Shown piece after piece: positions 43,385-53,637 of a stretch of 64,000 nucleotides of DNA. The notes below the pieces were generated by a model. It searched no databases and had not been told where the DNA came from. It saw only the letters and a list, made by a program, of their open reading frames with translations. The stretch covers positions 930,001 through 994,000 of the forward strand of contig OW818699.1 of NCBI GenBank assembly GCA_942493385.1, written 5' to 3'. A program made the position numbers and the translations under genes. Within the stretch, counting starts at the first letter, position 1. Each line of letters begins with the position of its first letter. The stretch is from UBA8389 sp942493385 (GTDB lineage Bacteria > Bacteroidota > Bacteroidia > Bacteroidales > UBA1402).

Positions 43385-46294
43385 ATGCACACCAAGAACC
43401 TTTTCTCTATAGCCTTTTGCTTAATGCTGTTCGTAGTTTCCGTAACAGCACAGACCAATTCTTCCGCCATCAAAAGGGCACCGGCACTCATTTCAAACGC
43501 TCAGATACCGGAAAGCACCGTCAAAGCGACCCTTCGAGAAATGCTGGCTAAACATCTGCCCTATGCGGAAAGCAAATTTGCGACGTCTGCCGGTTATTTC
43601 GGAAATGGTCAGAGTGTGGAACACGGTGCCCGTACAAATGCAGATTATGCGCTCATTTACGCGTTCATTTACAAGGAATGCAAGGACCAGACACTTCCGA
43701 ACGGCATCACCTTCGAAACCGTCAAGCAACATGCCCTTGCCGCCATCCGGTATTCATACAACACGCATAAAACAGGCACCCTCAATTGCACCAACGGATC
43801 CAAATGGGGTCTGGTCTGGGAATCGTCGATGTGGTGTACTTCCACGGCTTTCGCCTCCTGGCTGATGGCTGACCAACTAACGGTTGCCGATAAAGCCGCC
43901 ATCAAGACGATGGTGATGGCTGAAGCCAACTTCAACCTCTCCCGCACCATCCCCACAGCCATCGCAACGGATACCAAGGCCGAAGAAAATGGCTGGGACA
44001 CCAACATCATGGCCATCGCATCGGCGCTATATCCCGAAGAGAAGAATGCCGAAGCTTGGACCTTTCGCTGTAAGCAGTTTGCCATGAATACCTACAGTGT
44101 TGCAGCCGATCTGAACCGAAAAGATCCAGTCAAGGATGTGGTCGACGGCAAGACCATTTCCGACTGGCACATCGGTGGAAACCTTTTCCCCGATTACGCG
44201 CTCGAAAACCACAACTTTTTTCACACCTCCTATCTGAACATTCCGATTCAGGAAATGTCCGAATCGTTGTTGGCATATAAAGCCGTTCAAAATCAGGCAA
44301 AACCTGAGTTTCCCATTCCGAACGCCTTGAAACACAACGTCTCGAACGTCTGGAACAGCATGCTCAAGGAATTCATCATGGCCGACGGTATTTTGGCCAT
44401 GCCCAACGGCAACGACTGGTCCATGTACATTTACGACGAACTCGGCACCTATTCCGCCTTGGCATGTATTTATCGGGATCCGGACGCACTCATGCTGGAA
44501 AGTATGGTATTGCAATATGCCAAAATGCGTCAGACAACCACCACCGACGGCTCTTTCCTGCTGAACCCTGACGTTGGGGAGCGCCGCATGGCCGTGACCG
44601 CCCGCCGACTGGTTTTTGCCCACCTGTACCACGACTATTTTCCTACGACCGGAATGGTAGCAACCAAGTGGTCCGATTTCAGCAAGCAACATGAAACCAC
44701 CAAGTTTTTGCCGTACAATGGCATTATCCGCAGCAACAACGATGCCAAATACGTCACTTTTTCTTGGTTTCAGTCCCAAGACGGCACCAGCTACAAATCG
44801 TACATGGGAATGGTTTCCCCCAACGACGTTAACAACAGCAACATTGTATTTCCGTTCAAGGCCGGTAACATGGGGAATTTTACCGGTTATACGGATGTGA
44901 GCGGCTATACCCGCAATGCATCGCTGGTCTCAAACACCTATGCCATGTATCCGAAAAGCTTCTCAACCACTGGAAAAGTGAGCGTTACTTCCAGCAGTAT
45001 GGTCAAATACCTTTCCTTTTATTCCACACCAGGCAATGCCACCATCTATCACGAAGACATGGTTGGTTCGGTGGCTGGAACGATGACCAAGGACGGTGGA
45101 TTGATGCAGGGCATCACGACGGATGTACTGACACAACCGACAAGAACCTTGTATTATTCTGGAGGAAATGTGAGCTCCCACGGAAGCACGGTGAGTACGA
45201 TTCCGGGAAACTGGGTGAATGTGGATAATATATATGGTATGGTCGTTAATGGCGGAAGCGGCATTGCTTTCGGTGAAAAAGAATTGAGCACTTCGGTGTA
45301 TGTTTCCAAACTTTACGGTTCCTATTCCACTACTGCCAAACCGTTTACCAACGGACAAGTCGTCTTTTCGCGTTCGTCCATCGTCTATCCGAAAGTAACG
45401 GCTGAAACCACTCAAAAACTGGCTGGCAAGGAAAAATACCCGACGGTGGCAACCGGATGGAAAGCGACAGCGGCGGAAGACCCCGATGGTCGCCGCTACC
45501 TGCTGATGTCGAATTTCCGTTCAACGCTTCGCTCGAGTGTCACCCTATCCTATCCAGAAGGAGCACCGGTGTACGACAGGGTCACTTCGGTGACGGATTC
45601 AACCGGAACAGCGACCTTCAACTGCATGACCAACAGTTCCTCCAACAACGAGCTTTACGTATTTGTCAAAACCGGAACGCTTCCTTTGAAAGCGGTTCAA
45701 GGAGACAGTCCGTACTCGGTTTATTTGAAGAATGAAAATGCTACTGCGGTTTCGGCACGGGTTTCGATATGGAACAACGGTGGTTATCAGACGTTGCAAG
45801 TGAGCTTGCAGCCACATGAATCACAGTACGTTCAAGTCGTTGGAAATGTTTTGACAAGTGTATTGGCTCCCTTCCCCGATGGTTATCGAAACATCAGCCG
45901 GGGCAAGCATATTTTGGCGGACAATCAGCTGCCTGAGCATTTCCCCTTTGCAATGATCGATGACAACGACAGTACCTGGTATCAATCCCTTTCCCTGCCA
46001 ACGGTTGCAGTACCTCAAAACATCACCTGTCGGTTGTGGAGCCTGAATGCCATCAATAAACTGATGCTCAAGTCGGTGGAGGGCATAGGACCTAAAGACA
46101 TTCTGATACAGGCTTCGACCGATGGTTCGATCTATACCACAGTGGGAACAGCTACGCTTCAGAATACAACGGAGTGGCAAACGGTAGAGTTCATGGAATC
46201 CGATGCCACTTATTTCCGAATTAAAGTTAGTTCCACCTTCGGCCCATTGAATGTTGGTATTGCCTCGCTTCAGCTATTCGGTTATCCCAAATGA
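43385..46294 (+). CDS. Large secreted putative polysaccharide-degrading enzyme with C-terminal F5/8-type domain
   Basis: 969 residues from the ATG at 43385 (signal peptide to ~residue 23, ending VTAQ); the in-frame GTG at 43376 is less likely. Residues ~40-400 look like an alpha/alpha toroid (KWGLVWESSMWCTSTAFASW, DWHIGGNLFPDYALENHNFF), residues ~420-800 are beta-rich as in polysaccharide lyases with a beta-sandwich, and the last ~130 residues are an F5/8 type C (discoidin-like) carbohydrate-binding domain (GPKDILIQASTDGS). The layout resembles PL8-like lyases but I cannot assign a family. It shares a direct ATGA-type junction with the GH105 gene if that gene starts at 46291. Confidence 0.7.
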   Translation: MHTKNLFSIAFCLMLFVVSVTAQTNSSAIKRAPALISNAQIPESTVKATLREMLAKHLPYAESKFATSAGYFGNGQSVEHGARTNADYALIYAFIYKECKDQTLPNGITFETVKQHALAAIRYSYNTHKTGTLNCTNGSKWGLVWESSMWCTSTAFASWLMADQLTVADKAAIKTMVMAEANFNLSRTIPTAIATDTKAEENGWDTNIMAIASALYPEEKNAEAWTFRCKQFAMNTYSVAADLNRKDPVKDVVDGKTISDWHIGGNLFPDYALENHNFFHTSYLNIPIQEMSESLLAYKAVQNQAKPEFPIPNALKHNVSNVWNSMLKEFIMADGILAMPNGNDWSMYIYDELGTYSALACIYRDPDALMLESMVLQYAKMRQTTTTDGSFLLNPDVGERRMAVTARRLVFAHLYHDYFPTTGMVATKWSDFSKQHETTKFLPYNGIIRSNNDAKYVTFSWFQSQDGTSYKSYMGMVSPNDVNNSNIVFPFKAGNMGNFTGYTDVSGYTRNASLVSNTYAMYPKSFSTTGKVSVTSSSMVKYLSFYSTPGNATIYHEDMVGSVAGTMTKDGGLMQGITTDVLTQPTRTLYYSGGNVSSHGSTVSTIPGNWVNVDNIYGMVVNGGSGIAFGEKELSTSVYVSKLYGSYSTTAKPFTNGQVVFSRSSIVYPKVTAETTQKLAGKEKYPTVATGWKATAAEDPDGRRYLLMSNFRSTLRSSVTLSYPEGAPVYDRVTSVTDSTGTATFNCMTNSSSNNELYVFVKTGTLPLKAVQGDSPYSVYLKNENATAVSARVSIWNNGGYQTLQVSLQPHESQYVQVVGNVLTSVLAPFPDGYRNISRGKHILADNQLPEHFPFAMIDDNDSTWYQSLSLPTVAVPQNITCRLWSLNAINKLMLKSVEGIGPKDILIQASTDGSIYTTVGTATLQNTTEWQTVEFMESDATYFRIKVSSTFGPLNVGIASLQLFGYPK

Positions 46295-46347
46295 TACCCT
46301 TATTAAAGATGAAAAAATCCAACAAATTCATTAAATACAGACTCGAA

Positions 46348-47448
46348 ATGAAAATCAAATCCATGCTGGTCGGCGCATTGCTGCTTTTTGCAATTGGTTC
46401 AACAGTAACTGCTCAGAGTGAGGCGAAACCCCGAAAAGTGATTCAAAAGATGAAACAAGTGGCAGAATGGCAAATGAAAACGCCTTTGCGTCACAAACTG
46501 TACGACTGGACCAACGGTGCGCTTTATACCGGCTTGATGGCTTATGGTCGGTTGACGCAAGATGAGAAGAGTTTAAACTGGTTGCGTCAAATCGGGGATT
46601 CCATTTCCTGGAAAACGGGTCCTAGAAACTTTATGGCCGACGATTATTGCGTGGGTTCCACTTTCTGCGAATTGTTCCTGCTGGATGGCGACAGCTCGAA
46701 AATCAACTACTTCAAAGGGATTGCCGATCAGATTGTAGACCAACCTCATACAGAATCATTGGCATGGAAAAATGCCATCCATTTGCGCGAATGGGCCTGG
46801 TGCGATGCGCTATTTATGGGCCCGCCAGCACTGATGACTCTTTATAAAGCGACCGGCGAGAAAAAATACATGGACATCACCAGCAAACTCTGGTGGAAAA
46901 CAACAGACTACCTTTATAATAAGTCTGATTGCCTTTATGCTCGCGACAGCTCGTATTTCGGCAAGAAAGAAAAGAACGGAACAAACGTTTATTGGAGCCG
47001 CGGAAACGGTTGGGTAATGGGCGGTTTGGTTCGGGTTCTGGCTTTAATGCCAAAGGATTATCCGGATTACAGCCGCTTTCTGGCGCTTTATAAAGAAATG
47101 GCTGCCAAAATCGCAACCTTACAGCAACCTGATGGAACCTGGCATGCCAGTTTGCTCGATCCTGCCAGCTATCCGGTGAAAGAAACCAGCGGAACCGGTT
47201 TTTATTGTTATGCTCTCGCTTGGGGCATCAACAATAAGATTCTGGATGCCAAAACCTACAAGCCGGTTGTGTTAAAAGCCTGGCAGGCACTGGCTTCCTC
47301 CGTTCACCCCGACGGAAAACTGGGTTACGTGCAGCGAATCGGTGCTGCTCCAGACGGGGTTACTGCCAATGACACCGAAGTTTATGGTGTCGGCGCCTTT
47401 CTGCTTGCCGGAAGTGAAGTCCATCAACTGCTAAAAAGAAAAAAATGA
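46348..47448 (+). CDS. Unsaturated rhamnogalacturonyl hydrolase, family GH105
   Basis: 366 residues from the ATG at 46348, which gives a clean signal peptide (MKIKSMLVGALLLFAIGSTV); in-frame ATGs at 46291 and 46309 would extend the N-terminus. The alpha/alpha barrel carries REWAWCDALFMGPPALMTLY and YWSRGNGWVMGGLVRVLALM, matching the substrate and catalytic regions of YteR/YesR enzymes. It removes the unsaturated galacturonyl unit from RG-I fragments made by PL11 lyases, which are encoded on both sides. Its stop overlaps the start of the PL11 gene (ATGA). Confidence 0.93.
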   Translation: MKIKSMLVGALLLFAIGSTVTAQSEAKPRKVIQKMKQVAEWQMKTPLRHKLYDWTNGALYTGLMAYGRLTQDEKSLNWLRQIGDSISWKTGPRNFMADDYCVGSTFCELFLLDGDSSKINYFKGIADQIVDQPHTESLAWKNAIHLREWAWCDALFMGPPALMTLYKATGEKKYMDITSKLWWKTTDYLYNKSDCLYARDSSYFGKKEKNGTNVYWSRGNGWVMGGLVRVLALMPKDYPDYSRFLALYKEMAAKIATLQQPDGTWHASLLDPASYPVKETSGTGFYCYALAWGINNKILDAKTYKPVVLKAWQALASSVHPDGKLGYVQRIGAAPDGVTANDTEVYGVGAFLLAGSEVHQLLKRKK

Positions 47449-50400
47449 AAAAAATACTAGCATTCTTAGCTTTTCTGGTTTTTTTAACCCCTTTGCATGC
47501 ACAACGTCAAATGGAGCCGCTCGGTCGCGGCATGATGGCCATGAACCGAGGTAGCAATCAGATTTATGTCGGATGGCGATTGTTGGGCAGTGACCCCTCC
47601 GATATCGGCTTCAACCTGTATCAGTCTGTCAATGGCTCAACGGCTGTCAAAGTTAATGCCTATCCTATGAAGCTGACCACGGATACAGTGCTGTCGGGTG
47701 CCAACCTGGCAGTGAGCAATGCCTTCTTTGTGAAACCCGTCATCAATGGGATTGAACAGGCAGCCAGCGCTTCCTTCACACTGCCAGCCAACGCTGCTCA
47801 GGTGCAATATGTCCGAACCATACCCCTACAGAATCTGAACGATGCCAACATCACGACTCAGAATGCAATGCCTGGCGATGTGGATGGCGACGGAGAGTAT
47901 GAATTGGTTGTTTTGCGAACTGGTGCTGGCGGAGATACAGCACGAATTTTAATTGAAGCCTACAAGCTGAACGGCACCTTTCTCTGGCGGTTCGATTTCG
48001 GAAAAAACATCAATTTGGCCAATGAACACAACGCTCAGGCATATTACGTCGTCTATGACTTTGACGGTGATGGCAAGTCCGAAGTCTGTGTCAGAGGTTC
48101 TGAACTGTCCGTTTTTCAGTCCGGATCGGCAAAGCAACGAACGGTGGGTGATGTACTACTAAAAGATGGCGTTACCTTGTATCCCTTGAACGGAGGCAAT
48201 CAACGGTTGACTGCGCCCGAGTATCTGTTTATGTTGAACGGTGCAACAGGGGCTCCTCTGGACAGCATCCCTTACGAACCTGTGATGGGCTCTACACCAT
48301 CCACTACGTGGGGTGGAAATGAACGGCCGGTTTATCAATGGATGTCCGTCGCTTACCTGGACGGAATTCACCCGAGCATCGTCACCGAACGGGGCATCGG
48401 CGAAGGCTATTGGATCAAACTTTACGCCTTTGATTACCGGAACGGCAAGATGAGCATGCGCCCTGAATTCTTTGCAACACAGGTACCCATCTCCTTTGGT
48501 GGCCATTCCATTCGGACCAAAGACATCGACAACGACGGCAAGGATGAGATTTTATTCACCGGAGCCGCGGTAGATCACGATATGAAACTGATGTATAATC
48601 AGCATGATAAAGGGATTGGACATGGCGATGGTTTCCAGATTTTGGACATAGACCCTGATCGTCCCGGTTTGGAATGGTTCAGCATTCAGCAAAGCAATTC
48701 CGATCAACTTGGCGCCGCTTATTGGGATGCGGCTACGGGCGATATTCTCAAGAAATACTACATGGGCAGCCCCGGTGATCCAAGCCGTGGCGATGCGGCC
48801 AGCGTTTCACCGACCATCCGCGGATCTCAAATGTACGGTGGCACTCCTGGCGTGATGGATCATAACGGGAATTATGTGAACAAGACGAGTTTCACACCCA
48901 CGGGAACACTATACTGGGATGCAGATTTGGCTAAGGAATTGATACTGAATGACAATGCCTACAGGGATGCCTCCATCAAGAAATACGACCCAATAACGGG
49001 CAATTCAAACATACTGGTGAATATTAAAGCCGACGGTTGCTCCAATCCGGCCACCATGGCTGGAGCCACTTATTTTGGTGACATCATGGGTGACTGGCGC
49101 GAAGAATATGTGATCCAGACCAATGACAAACTAACCTTGCGCATTTATGCCACTACGACGCCATCCACCAGCAGGTATTATACGCTGCAGCACAATGCGG
49201 GTTATCGCATTCAGCAGACGTGTTTGGGAAGAATCGGCGGCTTTTATACGGACTTTTATTTTGGCCCTGGCATGACGGTGATGCCTCCTTCTCCAATTGT
49301 CGGGGAAGATGTGCGCTGGAATGGCTCGCTGTCGGTTTGGGACAATGGTACCACACAAGCATGGTTCGACACCACGGGCTTAAAAGCCTTTCAACCAGCC
49401 ATGAAGGTCTTGTTTGACGGTTATGGAAAAACAGGTACCGTTGCTCAGCGATTGGTTTCCATCAACGAAAACATAACTCCGGGAGCCGTTACGGTCTCGT
49501 CCGATTTTGCATATGGTTTCTCTGGAACAGGCTCGATCACAGGTGCTTGCAGTTTGACTAAAAATGGCAAAGGGAGTTTAACCTTGAATGCGGATCAGCT
49601 ATATACCGGAAAAACTACGATTTGGGACGGTGCGCTGATTGTCCAGAAAAGCCTGGCCAGTCCGGTGAGTGTTTTTGGCGGAACCTGGGGCGGAATACGC
49701 TCGAAAGGCCTTTCTGGCGGACGATTGTGCGGGGTTGGACCATTCTTGCAGGGTGTCACATTGCTTGAAAAAGGTTGTCTCAGTCCTGGAAGCACAGCCG
49801 ATGAAACAGATACGTTATTCATTGAAAAGAACTTGACACTGAAGAAGCGTTCGTATATGTTGCTCGATTTGAATGCAACACCTCTGTTGTCCAGCGATTG
49901 CATCAAAATAAATGGAGACCTCATTGTAGAGGACACGACCAACATCTACATCCGAAAGGTCGCCGCAAGCATGGCAGCAGGATCCTATCCGCTTCTGAAA
50001 TACACTGGAAACCTCACCGGTAATGTCGGAAAAATTCTGCTTTCAGGTATGGATGACCTTATCTGCACGTTGACCATTTCGGACAATACCGTGTTTCTGA
50101 ATGTACCTGCTGTACCTTCTGCATCTAGTGTTCGTTGGGGCGGGGTTTCCAAAATTTGGGATCTTTCATTGAACAAAAATTGGATTAGAAACACGTTGGC
50201 TGATGTGTTTGTGCCAAACGACTCGATTGTATTCGACAACGGCGGAGTCGCACAACCTGTTGTACAGTTAAACGGACTGATCCCTGTAAAAAATGTATTA
50301 GTCAATGCATCAAGCGATTATACCATTGGCGGTACTGGTAGCCTCTACGGCAATGGAGGACTGACCAAAGCGGGTAGAGGTAAACTCACCATGTTGACTA

Positions 50401-52028
50401 ACAACTCGTTTACAGGAAAAGTCTCCATTTTTGGTGGAAGTCTTGAAATCAAAGAAGATGTGTTGGAAGGCGAACCCAGCCCAATCGGTGTGACCTCTGC
50501 AGCACCTGCCAACCTGGAACTCTCCAATGCCCAACTCCGCTTCTCTCCAACATATCCCATCGGTTTTGACCGTGGAATGACGCTGGTAGGTGTCGATACC
50601 ATCTATGCCTCTCAAAGTACATCCATGAAGGGCTTGATCATTGGTTCAGGCAGTTTGCTTAAAATGGGCACCGGGAAAATAAATTTGGCGCAATCCAATA
50701 CGTACACCGGTGGAACCATCATCAAAGAAGGTACCGTTTCTACCTCCCAGAACAACAATCCGTTGGGTTCAGGGCTCATCACCTTTGCCGGCGGACGCCT
50801 GACGATGTGTGACAACAGCTACGACACAGAAACCTTCAGCACGCCGATAAGCATTCCTGCCGGAGTGACTGCAGCCATTGATTTGGATTCACGCGTTAAC
50901 TTTACATCCACGGTAACCGGCGGAGGAACGCTGAATATGTGGACCCCGTATGTTCGGGCGGATTTGTCCGGCAATTGGTCGGCATTCACTGGGACCATCA
51001 ACGTCATAACCGATTCGGACGGCGGCGATTTCCGGGTAAATAATGCCAATGGTTTTGCAAATGCCTCTGTCAATCTGGCCAATAAAGTGTATGCCTACCG
51101 CAACAGCGCCCTATCGCTTGAATTGGGCGATCTGAGCGGAGTGACCGGTTCGGTCGTTAGCAATACGCCGCTGGTGGTTGGTGCCAAGAATACGAGCACC
51201 ACGTTCAATGGCATTCTCACCGGAACCAGCTCCATCACCAAAAAAGGAACTGGATCCTGGACGCTCACCGGAGCCAGCACGCATACCGGCACCAATACTG
51301 TTAACGGTGGAAAACTCATCGTGAACAACACCACCGGAAGTGGCACTGGTACGGGTTCTGTAACGGTGAACAACACTGGAACACTAGCTGGAACTGGCAT
51401 CATCACCGGAGTCGTTGCAGTCAATACTGGCGGAACCCTTGCTCCCGGCAACAACGCCATCGGTACGTTGACTGTTAACAACAACGTGTCCTTAGGCACA
51501 GGTAGTACCACGGAAATGGAGATCAACAAGCTTTCTTCCACCAAAGACCTATTGACGCTCACAGGCACTCTGACTTTGAACGGTACCCTGAAAATGATTA
51601 ACCTCAGTGCTTTAGGCTATTCAAGTGGTAACGACTTCAAACTGTTTACCGCCACCTCTATCAAAGGTGCATTCAGCTCCATCATCCCAGCAACACCTGG
51701 AGAGGGCTTGGTTTGGGATACGACCGCCTTGCTTAAAACCGGCACCATCGGAGTTCGAACCGCGCCTGTTGCACTGAAGGAAAACACTTCAAACAAACTG
51801 ATGGTGTATCCAAATCCGACCACGGATAAAATTTTTCTGAATCAAATTCCCTTCACTGGTCCCTTCACATTGGTGTTGGAAACCATCAGCGGAAAATTGA
51901 TTCTTCAAAAGAAAGTTTTTCCATCCTTGAACATGGAATTGGATCTATCTGAATACGCCTCAGGAATCTACATTCTCAAATTGATTTGTGATAAGGAAAC
52001 ACAACTGTACAAGATTTTGAAAAAATGA
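47445..52028 (+). CDS. PL11 rhamnogalacturonan lyase fused to autotransporter-type repeats and T9SS domain
   Basis: 1527 residues. Signal peptide (~1-20). PL11 catalytic propeller ~20-615 (RQMEPLGRGMMAMNRGSNQI, DVDGDGEYELVV, DFDGDGKSEV). From ~680 to ~1400 come beta-helix-like repeats with the autotransporter-associated signature (LTKNGKGSLTLNADQLYTG, LTKAGRGKLTMLTNNSFTG, ITKKGTGSWTLTGASTHTG). The last ~80 residues are a T9SS type A sorting domain (LMVYPNPTTDKIFLN ... YASGIYILKLI). The enzyme is probably displayed on or released from the surface through T9SS with the repeats as a spacer. Translationally coupled to the GH105 gene upstream. Confidence 0.92.
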   Translation: MKKILAFLAFLVFLTPLHAQRQMEPLGRGMMAMNRGSNQIYVGWRLLGSDPSDIGFNLYQSVNGSTAVKVNAYPMKLTTDTVLSGANLAVSNAFFVKPVINGIEQAASASFTLPANAAQVQYVRTIPLQNLNDANITTQNAMPGDVDGDGEYELVVLRTGAGGDTARILIEAYKLNGTFLWRFDFGKNINLANEHNAQAYYVVYDFDGDGKSEVCVRGSELSVFQSGSAKQRTVGDVLLKDGVTLYPLNGGNQRLTAPEYLFMLNGATGAPLDSIPYEPVMGSTPSTTWGGNERPVYQWMSVAYLDGIHPSIVTERGIGEGYWIKLYAFDYRNGKMSMRPEFFATQVPISFGGHSIRTKDIDNDGKDEILFTGAAVDHDMKLMYNQHDKGIGHGDGFQILDIDPDRPGLEWFSIQQSNSDQLGAAYWDAATGDILKKYYMGSPGDPSRGDAASVSPTIRGSQMYGGTPGVMDHNGNYVNKTSFTPTGTLYWDADLAKELILNDNAYRDASIKKYDPITGNSNILVNIKADGCSNPATMAGATYFGDIMGDWREEYVIQTNDKLTLRIYATTTPSTSRYYTLQHNAGYRIQQTCLGRIGGFYTDFYFGPGMTVMPPSPIVGEDVRWNGSLSVWDNGTTQAWFDTTGLKAFQPAMKVLFDGYGKTGTVAQRLVSINENITPGAVTVSSDFAYGFSGTGSITGACSLTKNGKGSLTLNADQLYTGKTTIWDGALIVQKSLASPVSVFGGTWGGIRSKGLSGGRLCGVGPFLQGVTLLEKGCLSPGSTADETDTLFIEKNLTLKKRSYMLLDLNATPLLSSDCIKINGDLIVEDTTNIYIRKVAASMAAGSYPLLKYTGNLTGNVGKILLSGMDDLICTLTISDNTVFLNVPAVPSASSVRWGGVSKIWDLSLNKNWIRNTLADVFVPNDSIVFDNGGVAQPVVQLNGLIPVKNVLVNASSDYTIGGTGSLYGNGGLTKAGRGKLTMLTNNSFTGKVSIFGGSLEIKEDVLEGEPSPIGVTSAAPANLELSNAQLRFSPTYPIGFDRGMTLVGVDTIYASQSTSMKGLIIGSGSLLKMGTGKINLAQSNTYTGGTIIKEGTVSTSQNNNPLGSGLITFAGGRLTMCDNSYDTETFSTPISIPAGVTAAIDLDSRVNFTSTVTGGGTLNMWTPYVRADLSGNWSAFTGTINVITDSDGGDFRVNNANGFANASVNLANKVYAYRNSALSLELGDLSGVTGSVVSNTPLVVGAKNTSTTFNGILTGTSSITKKGTGSWTLTGASTHTGTNTVNGGKLIVNNTTGSGTGTGSVTVNNTGTLAGTGIITGVVAVNTGGTLAPGNNAIGTLTVNNNVSLGTGSTTEMEINKLSSTKDLLTLTGTLTLNGTLKMINLSALGYSSGNDFKLFTATSIKGAFSSIIPATPGEGLVWDTTALLKTGTIGVRTAPVALKENTSNKLMVYPNPTTDKIFLNQIPFTGPFTLVLETISGKLILQKKVFPSLNMELDLSEYASGIYILKLICDKETQLYKILKK

Positions 52029-52035
52029 TCCGACT

Positions 52036-53598
52036 ATGAAGCGAACAGTATTTTTTTTCCTTGTGTTTTTTTCCTTTTCGATTTCAAATGCAATCCAGCC
52101 TTGGTCGCAACGAATGGTCGAAGCCCACGGTGTCAAAGACTTTAACAGCAACAAAGTCTACAAGGCCACCCTTTCTGGTTCAGGCTGGGATTACGTCACC
52201 GGTTTGGTAGCCAATTCGGTGCTCAAAACCTGGGAGATGTACCCTTCCAAAACGGAATACTATACGGCAGTCAAGACGATGGCTGACAAATGCATCACCA
52301 CCGGGATTGCAGCATCACTTGGAGCGAGCAACATCGATGACCTGGCGGCTGGGAAAATGTTTTTTGCTTTGTATCGAAAAGCGGTTGCTGACGGCAATGG
52401 GGCTGATGCCGCAAAATACAAGGAGGCTGCCACGCTTATTCGTAACAAATTGAAATTGACCCATTCTCGAATTGCCGTAGGTTTGCCCGGTGCAGGAGGG
52501 TTCTTCCATAAAGCCTCTTATCCCAACCAAATGTGGCTGGACGGTTTGTACATGGGTCCAGCAGTTTATGCTCAATGGCAGGCTGAATTCGGGGTAACGG
52601 ATTCAGCAACCACCAATACGGCCAGTTGGTCGGACATTGCCTTGCAATTCAAAACGCTGAACACCTACACCTACGATCAGTCCAAACAACTCAACTACCA
52701 CGCATGGACTGCCATTCCCACCGATGCCAATGCGTTCTGGTCCAACAAGACTGCTCCGTTTTTGGGTTGCAGCAAGGAGTTCTGGGGACGAAGCATGGGT
52801 TGGATGTTTGCAGCCTTGGTGGATGTCCTTGAATTCATGCCAAAGGATCATCCGGATTACAATGAAATGCTTCGGATTTGCAATCAAGTTGCTGCCGGCC
52901 TCAAACGCTGGCAGGATGCGGAATCGGGTGTCTGGTACCAATTGCTGCAATACGACGCCACAACGAAAGCCAGTGCTGCCGGTGATCCTGTCACCGGATA
53001 CAACAAGGGCATTCTTCCCAATTATTTGGAATCTTCTTGCTCCAGCATGTTCACGTATTCCTTCTTCAAAGCGGCACGTTTGGACTTCATCGACGGTGAC
53101 GTGTATTATCCAGTAGCCAGGAAAGCGTACGCCGGCTTGCTGAAAACGTTCATCACCGATACCGGTACTTCGCTGAGCATAGGGAAAAGTTGTGCCTCAG
53201 CCGGTTTAGGCCCGTCTTCCAATCTAACTCGTTCGGGCACCATCAATTATTACCTTTGCGGTTCGGATGTGACCATCACCCAAAATGAAGGAAAGGCCAT
53301 TGGCCCATTCATCATGGCTTCACTGGAGTATGAACAGTTTCAGGCGGATTCCATCAAGGCAACGTACATTCGTTACCCAGGTGTCAGCTCTTGTCCAAAG
53401 ATATGCAGCATCACGGTGCCTTCAGACGGCATCTACATGCTTCGATTCACTTCACCCGACTCGTTGCCCTATACCCTGAAAAGTACCTGCAAAGCAGGTG
53501 AGAATACGATTTGGTATACCCTTTCGAATGCAACGAATCAAGCCAGCTGCGAAGTGTTTTCCGCAGCTGGGCAGTTGATATCCAGAAAGGAGCTTTGA
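52036..53598 (+). CDS. GH105-family glycoside hydrolase (unsaturated uronyl hydrolase) with C-terminal extension
   Basis: 520 residues with a signal peptide (~1-19). The GH105/GH88-like barrel is seen in YPNQMWLDGLYMGPAVYAQW (Asp as general acid) and EFWGRSMGWMFAALVDVLEF. The last ~75 residues form a beta-rich Cys-containing extension (SSCPKICSITVPSDG ... YTLKSTCKAG) that resembles a truncated sorting or carbohydrate-binding module; I cannot name it. Seven bases after the large PL11 gene, last in the four-gene RG-I operon. It is much longer than the first GH105 and probably differs in specificity. Confidence 0.88.
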   Translation: MKRTVFFFLVFFSFSISNAIQPWSQRMVEAHGVKDFNSNKVYKATLSGSGWDYVTGLVANSVLKTWEMYPSKTEYYTAVKTMADKCITTGIAASLGASNIDDLAAGKMFFALYRKAVADGNGADAAKYKEAATLIRNKLKLTHSRIAVGLPGAGGFFHKASYPNQMWLDGLYMGPAVYAQWQAEFGVTDSATTNTASWSDIALQFKTLNTYTYDQSKQLNYHAWTAIPTDANAFWSNKTAPFLGCSKEFWGRSMGWMFAALVDVLEFMPKDHPDYNEMLRICNQVAAGLKRWQDAESGVWYQLLQYDATTKASAAGDPVTGYNKGILPNYLESSCSSMFTYSFFKAARLDFIDGDVYYPVARKAYAGLLKTFITDTGTSLSIGKSCASAGLGPSSNLTRSGTINYYLCGSDVTITQNEGKAIGPFIMASLEYEQFQADSIKATYIRYPGVSSCPKICSITVPSDGIYMLRFTSPDSLPYTLKSTCKAGENTIWYTLSNATNQASCEVFSAAGQLISRKEL

Positions 53599-53637
53599 AA
53601 ATAGTTGAGCTTAGAGCCCAGGACTCCGTAACGATTT

